DNA of 64,000 nt from Bolinopsis microptera (Eukaryota > Ctenophora > Tentaculata > Lobata > Bolinopsidae): contig NC_087078.1 in the NCBI RefSeq assembly GCF_026151205.1, positions 14,148,618-14,212,617 on the forward strand, given 5' to 3'. A model generated the notes under the pieces. That model saw nothing but the letters and a program-made list of their open reading frames with translations. It was not told where the DNA came from and ran no database searches. The position numbers and the translations under genes are program-made. This document shows positions 45,711 through 57,177 of this stretch, in pieces (the stretch's first letter is position 1; every line of letters starts with the position of its first letter).

Positions 45711-46851
45711 AGTAATACCACTTAGTGCTTAGTGAAACGACAACGCGACGGGGATGTCACGACGGAATTAAACTGGAATTAAACTGGAATTAAACTTAAA
45801 TAGTCAGGGGGAACACTAACGAACCCGTCGTGACAATACATCAATGAAATAAATAAGATAATTTTAAAGAAAATCATAAATAAGACCCAAAACACGTTTA
45901 AAAAATTAACTTCACTAAAATCTGATCGAACGAAAAAGAAATAAAATCAAATATAATAATTTAACCTGGTTAAAGTGGATAATGCACCGACAAGGTAATA
46001 AATTATGCAGGAATGGTTCATAAAATTCACAAAATTACTCCAAAAGTCAAAAATACACTATCAGGAAAGATTACACACAAACTCAAAGACGGGCGTAAAT
46101 TATGCAACTGTAACTCCAAATGAAAACAGTTCGAACACTCGTTTAAGGGCCACTGGGGTAGTTAAAATGTCCTTAAGACAGTGACTCGGAATCGTTACCG
46201 GATGTGTTAGATCGAGTGGAAGACGATGTTGGTGTCTTTTTCGGATTTCTGATGCGATGACAGCTGCTGAGAAACTTGCCCAGTTCTTCTATGTGGGCTG
46301 AATTCATCATGTCTTTGTAGTTCCTGAGAAGTAAAAGCCCTTTAAGGTCATCTGAGAGAGAAGATCGTACTGAGTGGTACATGGGGCACTCAGTAAGGCA
46401 GTGTTCCTCGTCTTCAATAATCGTGCCTTCAAAGAAGGGAAGGTATTCGAAGCCGAGAACGTGATCCCTATCGCAGCAGAATCTGCATGCTCTTGGCCAG
46501 ACTCCGGCCTCCTTCGTGTAACGCCCTCTTTCTATCATCAGGTCGTGGCTGCTGGAGCGGATTTTAGCTGTATTCGTTCGGAATTGCCTGCTCTTCAGAT
46601 TGAGGTACTGCTCTTCTCCAAATTCCTCCTTGATTTTGTTGTAGAACAGCATCTTGGTTTGCGATCCCAGGTCCACCCTCCAGTCATTGATAAAGACATC
46701 CCTCATGGTGCCATGAGCTGCTTCTGTTTCATAATGAGCCACAGAGCTAAGTTTCTCGTGCCAGGAGAGGTTAAGATTTTTCTGTTCCTGAAACGCTTGA
46801 GATACTAAAAAATTGACACTGTTCGTCTCAGAAGAAGCTCCGGAAAGTCTT

Positions 46852-47530
46852 TAGTACAGTCAAATCCGTCTTTTTGTCGGACAAAATTCGCAACAAAGCG
46901 ATTTTAACGGGATATGGTCGGGACAGGTCCCAGGAATCATTCCAGAGAATTCCCAAAATCCTCGACTTCAGGAAAATCCACAATTACCACTTTTTTACCA
47001 CCTTTTTACCACTTTGGTTTTCTGTAAATAAGTCACGTTCTGAATATCCTTGAAGACTCTAGTTTAAAGCATTGTGTTTAGAAAACAAAGAAGAACAACT
47101 TTTTCTTTAACAACTTTTTCAAAAATAAATTATTCAATTAATTAATTAAATAATTAATAAATTTTCAAATATTTCAAAAATATATTTTCATAAAAAATGT
47201 TCACAATTACATTCCACGTATAATGAACTAATTTTTATAAAAATTTTCACTTTCAATATTTTGGACTTGTAAAATTTTCGAAATTTGTAAAGAAAAACCA
47301 CTATTTACCACTTTTTACCACATCGAATCTCCGCTAATAAAACGACTTCTGAATTTCGTAGAAGGTTCTAGATTGAACCAATGTGTTCAAAGTATAAAAG
47401 AGAACAACTTTTTATCTGACAACCTTTGGATTAGATAATTAATTAATTAGCTAATTCGATTATTAAACAAATATTCAAAAATTATAAAAATTATTTTTGA
47501 TCAAAATATTTTAAAATTACATATCACGAA
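46852..47530. repeat. Left terminal inverted repeat of the 4.1-kb transposon
   Basis: Reverse-complementary to about 50270-50954 with roughly 5-10 percent differences. Similarity fades near 47500-47530. Confidence 0.8.
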
Positions 47531-47599
47531 TAATTAACAAATTTTCATTAAATTAATCGGGAAACCGAAGTAGTACTTTATATAACCATATATACTAGA

Positions 47600-48354
47600 T
47601 AAGAGTCTAACTTATGAGTCCTCAGCTAGCACATTGGTGCAATTGTCCTGACATTTGAGGTTGATCCACAATGTATTCCTGCTTTTCTGCATGAACAAGC
47701 ATTGCCACAACCTGATTTTAAACAGTTGCAAATGATTTTTTAAATGAGCTTTTTCGGAGCTGTACTCATAAGAGTGGTCACTGGTACATGTGTCCCATTG
47801 TTCATCTTCCATCCCCAACTTATCGGATCTAGGTCATTCTCATCCCACGCCTGCAGCTGATGGTAAACACGATAAGAATGTTGTTCAGCTGCCCCAGATG
47901 TTGGCGGGAGCTGTTCGCACTTGATGTCTGCTGTTAAAGATTGCGACTTCTGTTCAAGAACTGAAAGTCTAGCTTCATCTAGTGATCTCGATTTTGATGA
48001 AATCAGCTGCAGCATCAAAAGTTCTCGACATACTTTATGGTAGCTGGTGTAGAATTTGCCGAATAAAAGGCATCTATTACACTTTCATCGATGGATGCGA
48101 TCGTTCTGAAGAGCCGATCCTTACCAATCCAGTGAAAGCGTGGCATGCAGCAGTATCGTGTTTACGTACCTCCTACCAGTCGCACTTCGAATGTTCTCAA
48201 TGTCATAGATGTAGCTTTTGGTGGTGAGAAACAGTTGTTGGTCAAATGCAAAGTGTTTTGTCATGTGCAGTAAAATGACAAGCAAATCAGTATCATCACC
48301 AATTACAGAAACAACAACTTGATTAGACCACTCAACTGCCTCTCTGCAAATCAA
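47600..48354 (-). pseudogene. Nuclease-like ORF remnant inside the 4.1-kb transposon
   Basis: Minus-strand pieces: VVVSVIGDDTDLLVILLHMT with YDIENIR, then HAFTG- and GKDRLFRTI-type sequence in a shifted frame, then QAWDENDLDPISWGWKM and GCGNACSCRKAGIHCG. This set (D-D-T-D-L-L-V, HAFTGCDTTS, WGWK, CSCRKxGxxC) recalls a family of unknown function often found in animal genomes and possibly an XPG/PIN-like nuclease. Several stops and frameshifts. A 27-bp stretch around HAFTGCDTTS is deleted here but present in an inverted copy at 48505-48585. Confidence 0.5.
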
Positions 48355-48713
48355 AACGATGTGCGAAACGGATTGAAAATTACGAAGTTATCAAGCAATT
48401 TGTTTATCTCGTTAGCGAAATTGATTGGGTTATCAATGATTACCTAATCGCTTATCACGTGACAGGGTGCTAGGATACTGAAATCGGGCTTTCTGCACGA
48501 TTTCTGTGCCACGCTTTCACTGGATCAGACACCACCAGTCGAATCCACGGAGTTGGTAAGGATCGGCTATTCAGAACGATTCCAATAGTGGGAATCAGTG
48601 CACTAAGCTACGGAGAAAGTCATATGAAATTTTTGGGCGAGCGAATTAGTAACTTAATAAGAGCCTAACGTATGTGTACTATAACACCTCCCCCCTCCCC
48701 CGTACAATAACTT

Positions 48714-49724
48714 ACCCTGTCTGTAATCCAGTTTGAGGATTTATCATTTGGTGCGATCTCTACGTTACAGAGTGGACATTTGTTTAAACTGTGTTCGTGG
48801 ACTAAAGCAAAGATGGTCCTGACTCTGTTACAACGGACTCCTCTTCATTGGCCGATATAATAGTTAATAGCACTATGTTTACAGTATGCACTGAAGGGGT
48901 ATCCTAGGAAGTTTCTTGAACTTTTAACAGGTACCCCTCCTCATTTAACCCTCAATTAAGTTTCCTATCATTCGGTTGAGTCGACCGTTGAGATCGCATA
49001 GATCCAATGGATCCTTAGCTACTCCCTAGACTAGGTGACACTGGGATTTGAACCCTGAACCTTCTGCGCTGATGCTCTAACCGCTAGGCTAGACATGAAT
49101 CTTTGGAACTGGTCTATGGTCACTGTCTGCAATAATACACACAAGACGTCACTCTGAGCTGAATCAGTCATGCCGTTGTACTGCCGTTTAATTTCGTTCA
49201 GTGACCAGGGGTTGTTGATCCAACCTGTGGTGCGTTGATTTGTTTATTTATACAAGGTATGAGAGGCGTCAGGATAAAGAATAGGACTGTACGTATCCGT
49301 TTCAAATTTGCTGGGCATAGTTTAAAAGTTAAAGTGTACTTACTTAAAAGATAAATAGTTTAAATAGCACCTGGGGACAGCAACCCTTTCCATATTTCAT
49401 TCCATACAAATTTACATCGTCGATCATTCGCCCTCTTAAAGCTATTCACCGAAACTAACTCCTCATTTGCCTGGTAAATTAAAACATTGTATTGGTTAAG
49501 AATACCTCTAGTTGCGCTCTCCGCTGACATCAAACTTAAAAGTAAAACGGTAAAAACATATTACTATTATTGTATATTAGTTGACAGCTACTTACATAGA
49601 ATCTGCACGCGTACAGTATCAGGCACACGATGTGTTCTTCTTTTGTCAAAATATTAACTATTTCGTGTGATTTTAGTCCTCGATTTTTAGCAGATTCAAC
49701 TTTTTTACGAAGAGAAGTCAACAT
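48714..49724 (-). other. Two or three putative exons of an unknown gene inside the transposon
   Basis: Minus-strand candidates: 49724 to about 49597 (MLTSLRKKVESAKNRGLKSH, ending before GTAAGT), about 49240-49100 after a CAG acceptor (WINNPWSLNEIKRQYNGMTD, VLCVLLQTVTIDQFQRFM), and about 48860-48714 (RTIFALVHEHSLNKCPLCNV, ending before GTAAGT). A SINE separates the last two. Could be part of the transposon's own gene or a captured host fragment. I do not recognise the protein. Confidence 0.35.
48862..49098 (-). mobile_element. tRNA-derived SINE, copy b (full length)
   Basis: The minus-strand head has TAGCCTAGCGGTTAGAGC (A box) and GGGTTCAAATCCCAG (B box), then the body shared with copies a and c. 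It lies inside the 4.1-kb transposon, so it is younger than that insertion or was carried with it. Confidence 0.8.
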
Positions 49725-49828
49725 AAAGTAAAGCTGAAGCTTACACTTCCAAACAAACTAGTTTAACAATCTAGTTAAGCACAACACTAAGTCGAGAGAT
49801 ATGATGTGTAAATAGTTATAATATAATA

Positions 49829-49925
49829 ATGCCTTCGGCTCTTCGGGCTCCGCTTGATAATTCCCGACAGCTTGCTGGAGGGAATTTGCGGCCCGAAGAA
49901 CCGGAGGTATTATGTATTATAATAT
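49829..49925. repeat. Nested hairpin inside the 4.1-kb transposon
   Basis: GCCTTCGG and CTTCGGGC pair with GCCCGAAG and CCGGAGG further on, enclosing an inner TTCCC/GGGAA stem. AT-rich flanks extend the stem. No coding. Confidence 0.55.
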
Positions 49926-50269
49926 TTTCCGGTTCCGAATTGGAAGGGGTGTAATCCGATACGTGCGCATGATACAATATAGTGTCTAATATATAGAACG
50001 CCAGTGTTATTTGTTTTACAACTTGCCGCCAGCCAGTCTGAGGTCTATGCTGATAATATCTTGGCTTCCCTTGCGGGATATATCGGCAAATTATCAGCTC
50101 TCAGTGTCCGAGACTTTTAGTGGATATAATTCCCGGAAGGTATTATAAGCTATAATGGTATCGTACAAATTTGGATATTTTACCGTTTATTCCATTTATC
50201 TGGATTTTTAATCTGTTATCTAATCTATGTGACGGTGTATGTTCTGTTATTCAAGTAAATTCATTTTAC

Positions 50270-50954
50270 GTTTTACGTCACGGCAAATATTTTTGATAAA
50301 AATTATATTTTGAAATTTATAAAAATTTAATTATTATTTATTTAAAATATCAATTAATTATCTAATCCAAATGTTGTCAGATAAAAAGTTGTTCTCTTTT
50401 ATATTTTGAACACATTGGTTCAATCTAGAACCTTCTACGAAATTCAGAAGTCGTTTTATTAGCGGAGATTCGATGTGGTAAAAAGTGGTAAATAGTGGTT
50501 TTTCTTTACAAATTTCGAAAATTTTACAAGTCCAAAATATTGAAAGTGAAAATTTTTATAAAAATTAGTTCATTATACGTGGAATGTAATTGTAAACATT
50601 TTTGGTGAAAATATATTTTTGAAATATTTGAAAATTTATTAATTATTTAATTAATTAATTAAATAATTTATTTTTGAAAAAGTTGTTAAAGAAAAAGTTG
50701 TTCTTCTTTGTTTTCTAAACACAATGCTTTAAACTAGAGTCTTCAAGGATATTCAGAACGTGACTTATTTACAGAAAACCAAAGTGGTAAAAAGGTGGTA
50801 AAAAAGTGGTAATTGTGGATTTTCCTGAAGTCGAGGATTTTGGGAATTCTCTGGAATGATTCCTGGGACCTGTCCCGACCATATCCCGTTAAAATCGCTT
50901 TGTTGCGAATTTTGTCCGACAAAGGCTTAAATTAGGACGGATTTGACTGTACTA
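50270..50954. repeat. Right terminal inverted repeat of the 4.1-kb transposon
   Basis: Partner of 46852-47530. It includes a small extra segment (AAGGCTTAAATTAG) near the tip that is absent on the left. Confidence 0.8.
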
Positions 50955-53204
50955 CTTCTAAAGTATCTGAGGCATTGTGGCAGAACTGAGAGGGCCCAGG
51001 GCATCCTTCCTGTATCCCCGTAACAGAAGTTGTTGTTAGTTTTCTTGTGCACACCCAGTACCCATTTGAGCATTTTGAGGTGTGTTGTCTCAAGAGTGTC
51101 TTTTGCTGCAACTTTTGATAGGTTGTGTCTTTGGCTGGGTTCACGCGCCATTTCTTTCACGAGGTGAGTCGAGGGTAGCCATATCTGACAGGCGTAAGTT
51201 GCTACCGGTTTCACCAGACAGTCAATTAGCTTTAGCATGGTTTTGGTGGTCAGAGCTCTGGTGTCTACCATGCGTTTTATCGAAAAGAATGCTCGAAGCG
51301 CCTTCTTCCTCAGTTCGTTCATGGCGCATTTAAAAGATCCATTGAGGCTGAGCTGGATACCTAAATAGCAGTAGGACCTTGTTGGAGAGATGTCGAGCTG
51401 TCCAAGCTTGAACCCGTACGAGCAGTTTAGCACCCGCGAGCTTGAGTTGAAGACCATTATTTTAGTCTTATCAATGTTGATAGATAGCTCCCATTTGTTT
51501 GCAAAATCATTTAGGCAGTTAAGCTCTTTCTGAAGGCTTTGGTGGTCAAGAGCTAAAAGGATGAGATCGTCGGCCCAGAGCAGGTGGTTGACTGGGAAGC
51601 CATTAAGTTCAGCGACAGAGAGATCTTCTAGGGCTGCTAGATGGATGGAGAGGTCGTAGATGTATATCTTAAACAATTCAGGAGACATTGGATGCCCCTG
51701 CTCTGTTCCAATGGTGACATCAATGGTCTCCGATAGTTTTTGGATCAGTTTGATGCGGGTCACCGAGTTGCTGTACATGTTCTTAAGGCAAGCGAAGAAG
51801 TTCCCTCCGATACCAAGGTGATTGAGCTTATACATGAGTGCTTCTCTGCACACCGTATCGAACGCTTTCCGGTAGTCAACAAAACAAGCAAACACTCTCT
51901 TTTTGAGCTTTTTCGTGTATTTCTCAATAATTGTGGTAATTGTAAGGATGTGATCCGAGCACTGTGCACCAGCTCTGAAGCCAAGTTGGTGGGGGAAATC
52001 GGGGCAGATAACTTTGCGGAAGTCGATAAGTCTTTCAAGGAGAAGAGAAGCAAATAGCTTCCCTAGACAGCTTCCAACAGTTATCGCCCTGTAGTTGTCA
52101 GGGTTCTGTTTGTCGCCCTTCTTGTGGAGAGGGGTGGTTATCGAACAATTCCATGGGTAAGTCCCCTGTTCCAGGCAGCCGTTGAACAACTTGAGAAGAA
52201 CTTTCCTTAGGCAAAGTTTGGAGTTCTTGAGCATCTCGTTCGATATTAGGTCCAGTGATACGCTCTTGTTGTTTTTGAGTTTGTTGATCACCTTTTCAAG
52301 CTCTTGTAGAGTGAACTCCATGTTAAGATTTTCCACTTCAGTTGGTAGGTCAGGGTGGCTGCTCCCATCATTGCTTGCGTTGTGGGCTTGAAGTTCACGG
52401 TGGGATGGATCCTTGCACTTTTGGTTGTAGAGGTCGTTGAAGAATTTGTGAAAAGCAAATAGATCGTACAGATCGAATGTCTCAGGATCTCTACAGGAGG
52501 ACGAGAGATCTTTCAGAGCAGACCAGTTAATGTCATTGCCATTGTTTATTTTTTCGTTCAGTTGAAAGAGATATGCGCCTTTTTGGATCGAACTTGAGCC
52601 CTGTATTCCTTTTTCGGAGGTAAAACTTAGCACGAGTAGGTTCCACTAACATGGGATCAATGTAGGGGTTGTTCTTTACTCTTTCGATCTTGCAGACTTG
52701 ACGTTTTGCCTTTCTGCAGTCCCAATCGAACCATTTGTTTTTGTTAGTGTGAAGACGGCCACTTTTTTGGGTAGTGACCTGGCTGGCTAGGTTAATGTAG
52801 GTTGTAATCACAGAGTCATTGTATTTTCGAATGTCTTCGGGGCAGGTGATGTCATTTGCTAGGAGCGATTCGACCTTCTGCATGAATTGGGCATCATTCT
52901 GGGCCGACTTGAACTTTTCTGATGTACCAAACCCAGTGCTAGTGTCTTTGGTCCACTTGAAGGGCTTCGGCACTGGTGCTAGTTTCCGTTCACGTTCTTT
53001 ATAGAGGTTGTCATCAAGAAGATTCACCCCATGGTTTGTGGTGAGGGCGGTTGATATCGGTCTGTGGTCTGAGTAAGGTGTGATATCGCCCACATAAAAG
53101 GACCTAACCCGATGGTGGATATCTCGTGAGACACAGATGTAATCAACAGTGCTGGCTCCGTGACGTTGAATGCATGTATGGCTACCGAAAATGTCTGGCA
53201 ACTT

Positions 53205-54315
53205 GGTCGTTTAGCTCCGGACAGTCTATGCAACGTCTATGCAACGTCCGTGCAACAACAAAAGAACCGTCTATGCAACGTCTATGCAACGTCCCTGCAC
53301 AATGAACACTCTATGCACACTCCCTGCACGGTCAGTCTATGCAACGTCTATGCAACGTCTATGCAACGTCTATGCAACGTCCCTGCACAGTACCATATGA
53401 ACACCGGCTACTAGCCGGCTACTAGCCGGCTAGTAGCCACTTTTGTAATAACAGCTCCTCAACTTCACATTAACAACCGGCTACTAACCGGCACTTGAAA
53501 AGTGGTCACTAGCCGGCTACTAACCGGCTACTAGCCGGCTAGTGACCACAAAGTGGCTACTAACCGGCTACTAAGCGGTCACTAGCCGGCTATTAGCCGA
53601 GCTCTAAAGCAGACCTATTAGTAGCCGGTTCTAAACCGGCTACTAGCCGGCACTTGAAAAGCGGTCACTAGCCGGCTACTAACCGGCTACTAACCGGCTA
53701 GTAACCACCAAGTGGCTACTAACCGGCTACTAACCGGTCACTAGCCGGCCCTAAAGCAGACCTATTAGTAGCCGGTTAGTAGCCGGTTAGTAGCCACTTG
53801 GTGGTTACTAGCCGGTTAGTAGCCGGTTAGTAGCCGGCTAGTGACCGCTTTTCAAGTGCCGGCTAGTAGCCGGTTTAGAACCGGCTACTAATAGGTCTGC
53901 TTTAGAGCTCGGCTAATAGCCGGCTAGTGACCGCTTAGTAGCCGGTTAGTAGCCACTTTGTGGTCACTAGCCGGCTAGTAGCCGGTTAGTAGCCGGCTAG
54001 TGACCACTTTTCAAGTGCCGGTTAGTAGCCGGTTGTTAATGTGAAGTTGAGGAGCTGTTATTACAAAAGTGGCTACTAGCCGGCTAGTAGCCGGCTAGTA
54101 GCCGGTGTTCATATGGTACTGTGCAGGGACGTTGCAGGGACGTTGCATAGACGTTGCATAGACGTTGCATAGACGTTGCATAGACTGACCGTGCAGGGAG
54201 TGTGCATAGAGTGTTCATTGTGCAGGGACGTTGCATAGACGTTGCATAGACGGTTCTTTTGTTGTTGCACGGACGTTGCATAGACGTTGCATAGACTGTC
54301 CGGAGCTAAACGACC
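53205..54315. mobile_element. 1.1-kb foldback element (near-perfect palindrome), 5-bp target duplication
   Basis: AACTT flanks it at 53200-53204 and 54316-54320. Both ends read GGTCGTTTAGCTCCGGAC inward, and the arms are complementary over more than 500 bp around a loop of about 35 bases centred near 53760. Arms are built from short units: GTCTATGCAACGTC near the tips, then CTACTAACCGG/CTAGCCGG. The short ORFs inside are by-products of these repeats. The element sits in the endonuclease region of the LINE. Confidence 0.9.
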
Positions 54316-55015
54316 AACTTCCCTAAGCGTCTCCAATAGTCCTTCCATTGAGAATTATCATCCCTGCTGTTTGGAGAAGCTCAATGAACGGTTTGCCATT
54401 CGAATTCAAAGTTCGGTCCTGATTGTTCCTTGGTGTCAAGGCTGTTATGAATTGAGGAGGGTCGAGATCGACATGTATATTCCTAGATTCGCAGGGAATA
54501 AGAAAATCTTTCAGAGTACCGGTCCGTGCGTTCATATCCCCAAGTATGGCGGCATCTTCTGTGTCGGGAATCCTGGATAGGCACTCCTCAAGTTGTTCGC
54601 AAGTAGTGATGTATTCCTCGGTATTCGAACGTATACGTTTTTATACGAACCGTGTGCTGGCGAGTCGTATACATTGATAAGGTTTAGGTCCTTGTCAAGA
54701 TTAAAGTATTTGGCTCTTAGCTTGACGATGAGTATGTCGTCACAATCTGGTACGTGGACTCTAACAGCTCCAGCTGCTAGGTGTTTATGAATCGCCGTGC
54801 ATACACCGCCTGAGTTTGTTCCTGTCCTGTTAGCATTGAAGCATTTGAAGTCACGTAAAGAAACTTGCCCTTTAGTTTCTTGCAAGCAGATAACGTCGTG
54901 ACTGTTAAGGAGCTTCTGAACTTCATCGATTTCAAATTTGATACCTTCAAACTTGTCACGCTGATGGTTGATGTTCCAGCTCATCAGCCTAAGGCAATTG
55001 CGTGTGTCCCGGTTT

Positions 55016-56758
55016 TTACTCATCTTTGAAACGGTTCGAGCTGCTTTTTTGACGAGGATTTCCATCGTGGCTCTGGTGAGGAATGCGCGTCGTCTTCTTA
55101 AGTCCTTCACGAAGGCTGACGTAGAGCATTTTTTCACCTCTGTTTTTTAGGGTAAATCCAGTGTTGATAGAATAACTGTTCTGGTTGCCAACCCGGTCGT
55201 TAGCAAACGTGAATATGCGTGTACGAGCGGTTTCGCTATGTCTGTGGAACCAGCTAACATTGCTTTTAATTTCGTTGTTAACAGCTTTGATTCGCTCGTT
55301 CATTTTCTTGTCATTAGAGGTTGGAATGAAAAGGGAGAAACATATCTGAGCTTTGCGGGTCTCCAGGAGATACTCTGCGAGTTCGTGGATAGCTCCAGAT
55401 GGGATACATTTCCTCTTCGTAAGGTCGTTGATACCCAGGTGAACGTAAATACAGTCTGGTCGTAGCTTATTCAACTTCTCGTTGAGCTGTTTTCGTTTCT
55501 TTGCTAGGTTTTCGAGACTTGATGCCCCGAATTGGTGCACATTGAATTGAGAACTGAAACTACGTGGATTGAACTTGTCAAAGTTACTATCGTGTATGAG
55601 AAGTACCGTGTGCCTACGATAGATATGAGAGTTCCTGGTTCCAGTTCCTGTGCCTGGTCCGACTTCCCGAGATTGTGAAGTTGAGGATGGTACATGATCT
55701 TCACGCCGATGAGGCATGCGGCTATCATTTAGAGAATTGTCTAGGCGCTCTTCTTGAGCTTGTTCGTTCAGGACAGTTGTCATGCGGCTACCATTTTGAG
55801 ACCCGTCTTGTCCCCCACCAGTGGGTGAGTTGGTGCGTTGATTGCCTCTGCTGCCGTTTTGTAGCCGCTCACTTTGGCTCGGTTTTCTCTCACGGTGGTT
55901 TTTGTTGTTACGTTTGTCTGCTTTTGTAAACGGATTTCCGCTGTTAGCTGCCGATATTGAGGCCCAGGTAGGGGTTCCTGTTGCATTCGGACCATTCCTT
56001 TGAACGTCCCGGGTAGCAGTGTCAGGTTTGCTTATATGCGTTACAACGGGCTGTACGTCATTTGCAAGGACAATTGCTACATTCTCATGGTTAGTCTCAA
56101 GGGCCTCAATTCTTGTCCTGTTAGATGAGCTTACAGTGTCAAGTGACTGAAAAGCGTTGTTGAACTCGTTCCTAAGCGAATCGATTGAGGCGATCGTTTC
56201 ATTCTTAGCAGAACTTACCGTGCTTCTAAGAGCTTTCTTCAGTTTATCTTGCTCGAGCTCTAGATCTTCAAATCGCCTCTTGGAGGTGTTACTCACTTTT
56301 TCGGACGTTTTGACGCTGTCTGCGACCTCGGCTCTAACTTCCTGTAGTGATTGAATCTCTCTGTTGGCTATGATCTCGAGGGTTCTATTTTGTTCGTCAA
56401 CTGCATCCCTGAGCAAATTGAGGTCAACCCTAAGTTGTCTCACTTTGTCCTCCAGCGGGCTAACCTTGCTTTTGACGATACGGTCCATGTTTTTATCTGA
56501 GATTGTTGGGGATGATACAATCAGATCAGATAGTGCCTTTTGCTGCAGCATCTCTTCTTTAATGGTGCAGATGCTTTCCTGCAGCACAGTCACTGCCGTC
56601 CTGAGCTCAGAACAGTTGCTGCATTCCGTCTTCGCCAGGCGGTCCTTTTGAGGCGGGTAAAGGTCTGATGGCACAACTTTCTCGAAAATGTTTTCAGTGG
56701 GCTGCCCACCAGGTTCAATGATGTCGTGAGCAGTTGGTTTGTGGTTGGCTGTTGGCAT
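55016..56758 (-). CDS. LINE ORF1: coiled coil plus SGNH-esterase-like domain
   Basis: The frame is open from upstream of 56911. The first ATG seen is at 56758 (MPTANHKPTAHDIIEPGG). The N-terminal half is heptad-rich and charged (KSKVSPLEDKVRQLRVDLNL, RRFEDLELEQDKLKKALRS), a likely coiled coil. A Ser/Gly/Asn-rich low-complexity linker follows. The C-terminal domain has HTVLLIHDSNFDKF (block I Ser in DSN) and YVHLGINDL (block III), as in SGNH hydrolases of CR1/L2 ORF1. Block V, usually D-x-x-H, reads NTGFTLKNRG, so the catalytic His and Asp seem to be missing. ORF1 of such LINEs coats the RNA. The role of the esterase is not settled. Confidence 0.75.
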   Translation of the reverse strand: MPTANHKPTAHDIIEPGGQPTENIFEKVVPSDLYPPQKDRLAKTECSNCSELRTAVTVLQESICTIKEEMLQQKALSDLIVSSPTISDKNMDRIVKSKVSPLEDKVRQLRVDLNLLRDAVDEQNRTLEIIANREIQSLQEVRAEVADSVKTSEKVSNTSKRRFEDLELEQDKLKKALRSTVSSAKNETIASIDSLRNEFNNAFQSLDTVSSSNRTRIEALETNHENVAIVLANDVQPVVTHISKPDTATRDVQRNGPNATGTPTWASISAANSGNPFTKADKRNNKNHRERKPSQSERLQNGSRGNQRTNSPTGGGQDGSQNGSRMTTVLNEQAQEERLDNSLNDSRMPHRREDHVPSSTSQSREVGPGTGTGTRNSHIYRRHTVLLIHDSNFDKFNPRSFSSQFNVHQFGASSLENLAKKRKQLNEKLNKLRPDCIYVHLGINDLTKRKCIPSGAIHELAEYLLETRKAQICFSLFIPTSNDKKMNERIKAVNNEIKSNVSWFHRHSETARTRIFTFANDRVGNQNSYSINTGFTLKNRGEKMLYVSLREGLKKTTRIPHQSHDGNPRQKSSSNRFKDE

Positions 56759-57177
56759 AAGGCACGCCACAGGAGCTCCTTTGGCTTTTCTTTTTCTTCT
56801 TCTTTGCTTCCTGCCGCTTCTTCTTTGAGTGAGATTGGACAGAAGGAAAGTCGACCTTTGTCTCTGTGCTGCCCCCGACGTGATACATGAAGGGATTGAC
56901 ACACGCTGCAACCCCTTTTCGCGCGCGGCGGCCGGCCGGAGTGCACGAGAACGCTCCTACCACCTACTAAATCGCTCCCCAAATTTTAAGAAAATTCTTG
57001 TGAAAAGGCCCATTGGGCATGAAAGTGATCTAAATCGGTGTATTTTTGGACGCTGATTCCGAATCACCCCCATGACGTAGGGCTAAAATGCTTCCCTGGA
57101 GAGTTATAGGCAAAGAACCCTTTTGGTCACGTGACAGGCTAGTAAAATCACAAATACGAATTCGATTGTTTCTAGGG

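Larger units (their letters stand above)
46852..50954 (-). mobile_element. 4.1-kb DNA transposon with ~650-bp terminal inverted repeats (Academ-like?)
   Basis: CTT flanks the element (46849-46851 and 50955-50957). It starts TAGTACAGTCAAATCCGTC and ends with the complement, and the inverted repeats extend about 650 bp inward (to about 47530 and 50270), each with two internal sub-repeats sharing ACCACTTTTT-type sequence. Removing the element and one CTT leaves the LINE reading frame continuous, confirming both ends. The interior has minus-strand remnants of a nuclease-like ORF and a Cys-rich C terminus. Known Academ elements have 3-4 bp duplications, an XPG-type nuclease and a Cys-rich finger. 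This copy is degenerate, and the class is an inference. Confidence 0.75.
46173..55137 (-). pseudogene. LINE ORF2: APE endonuclease, reverse transcriptase, C-terminal finger
   Basis: Pieces in order on the minus strand: 55137-54650 endonuclease start (RLMSWNINHQRDKFEG, VICLQETKG), 54535-54330 middle, foldback, 53201-52620 endonuclease end (STVDYICVSRD, YSDHRPIS), 52633-50958 RT, DNA transposon, then 46848-46173 C terminus (CRFCCDRDH, IEDEEHCLTECPMYHS). RT motif A is CFVDYRKAFDTV and motif C is LLWADDLIL, with Trp where Phe or Tyr is usual. Frameshifts occur near 54640, 54530, 54305 and 52620, so the copy is inactive. Across the transposon the frame is continuous if a 3-bp duplication is removed. 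Confidence 0.85.
46173..57000 (-). mobile_element. Two-ORF LINE (esterase ORF1, APE-RT ORF2), split by two later insertions
   Basis: On the minus strand: ORF1 (56758-55016), overlapping ORF2 (from 55137), APE endonuclease, RT, and a C-terminal Cys-rich region ending at 46173. A 1.1-kb foldback interrupts the endonuclease, and a 4.1-kb DNA transposon interrupts the region after the RT. The outer ends are not precise. SGNH-type ORF1 plus APE-RT ORF2 points to the CR1/L2 side of LINEs, not placed further. Confidence 0.8.

Noticed and set aside
46849-50957. Tc1/mariner assignment of the 4.1-kb transposon (TA duplication, CAGTC tip)
   Set aside because: TA is also compatible with the tips, but only the 3-bp CTT solution keeps the LINE frame open, and no DDE transposase is seen.
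53160-54348. ORFs rich in YATS/MQRLCNV repeats on both strands
   Set aside because: They are produced by short repeats in the arms of the foldback element.
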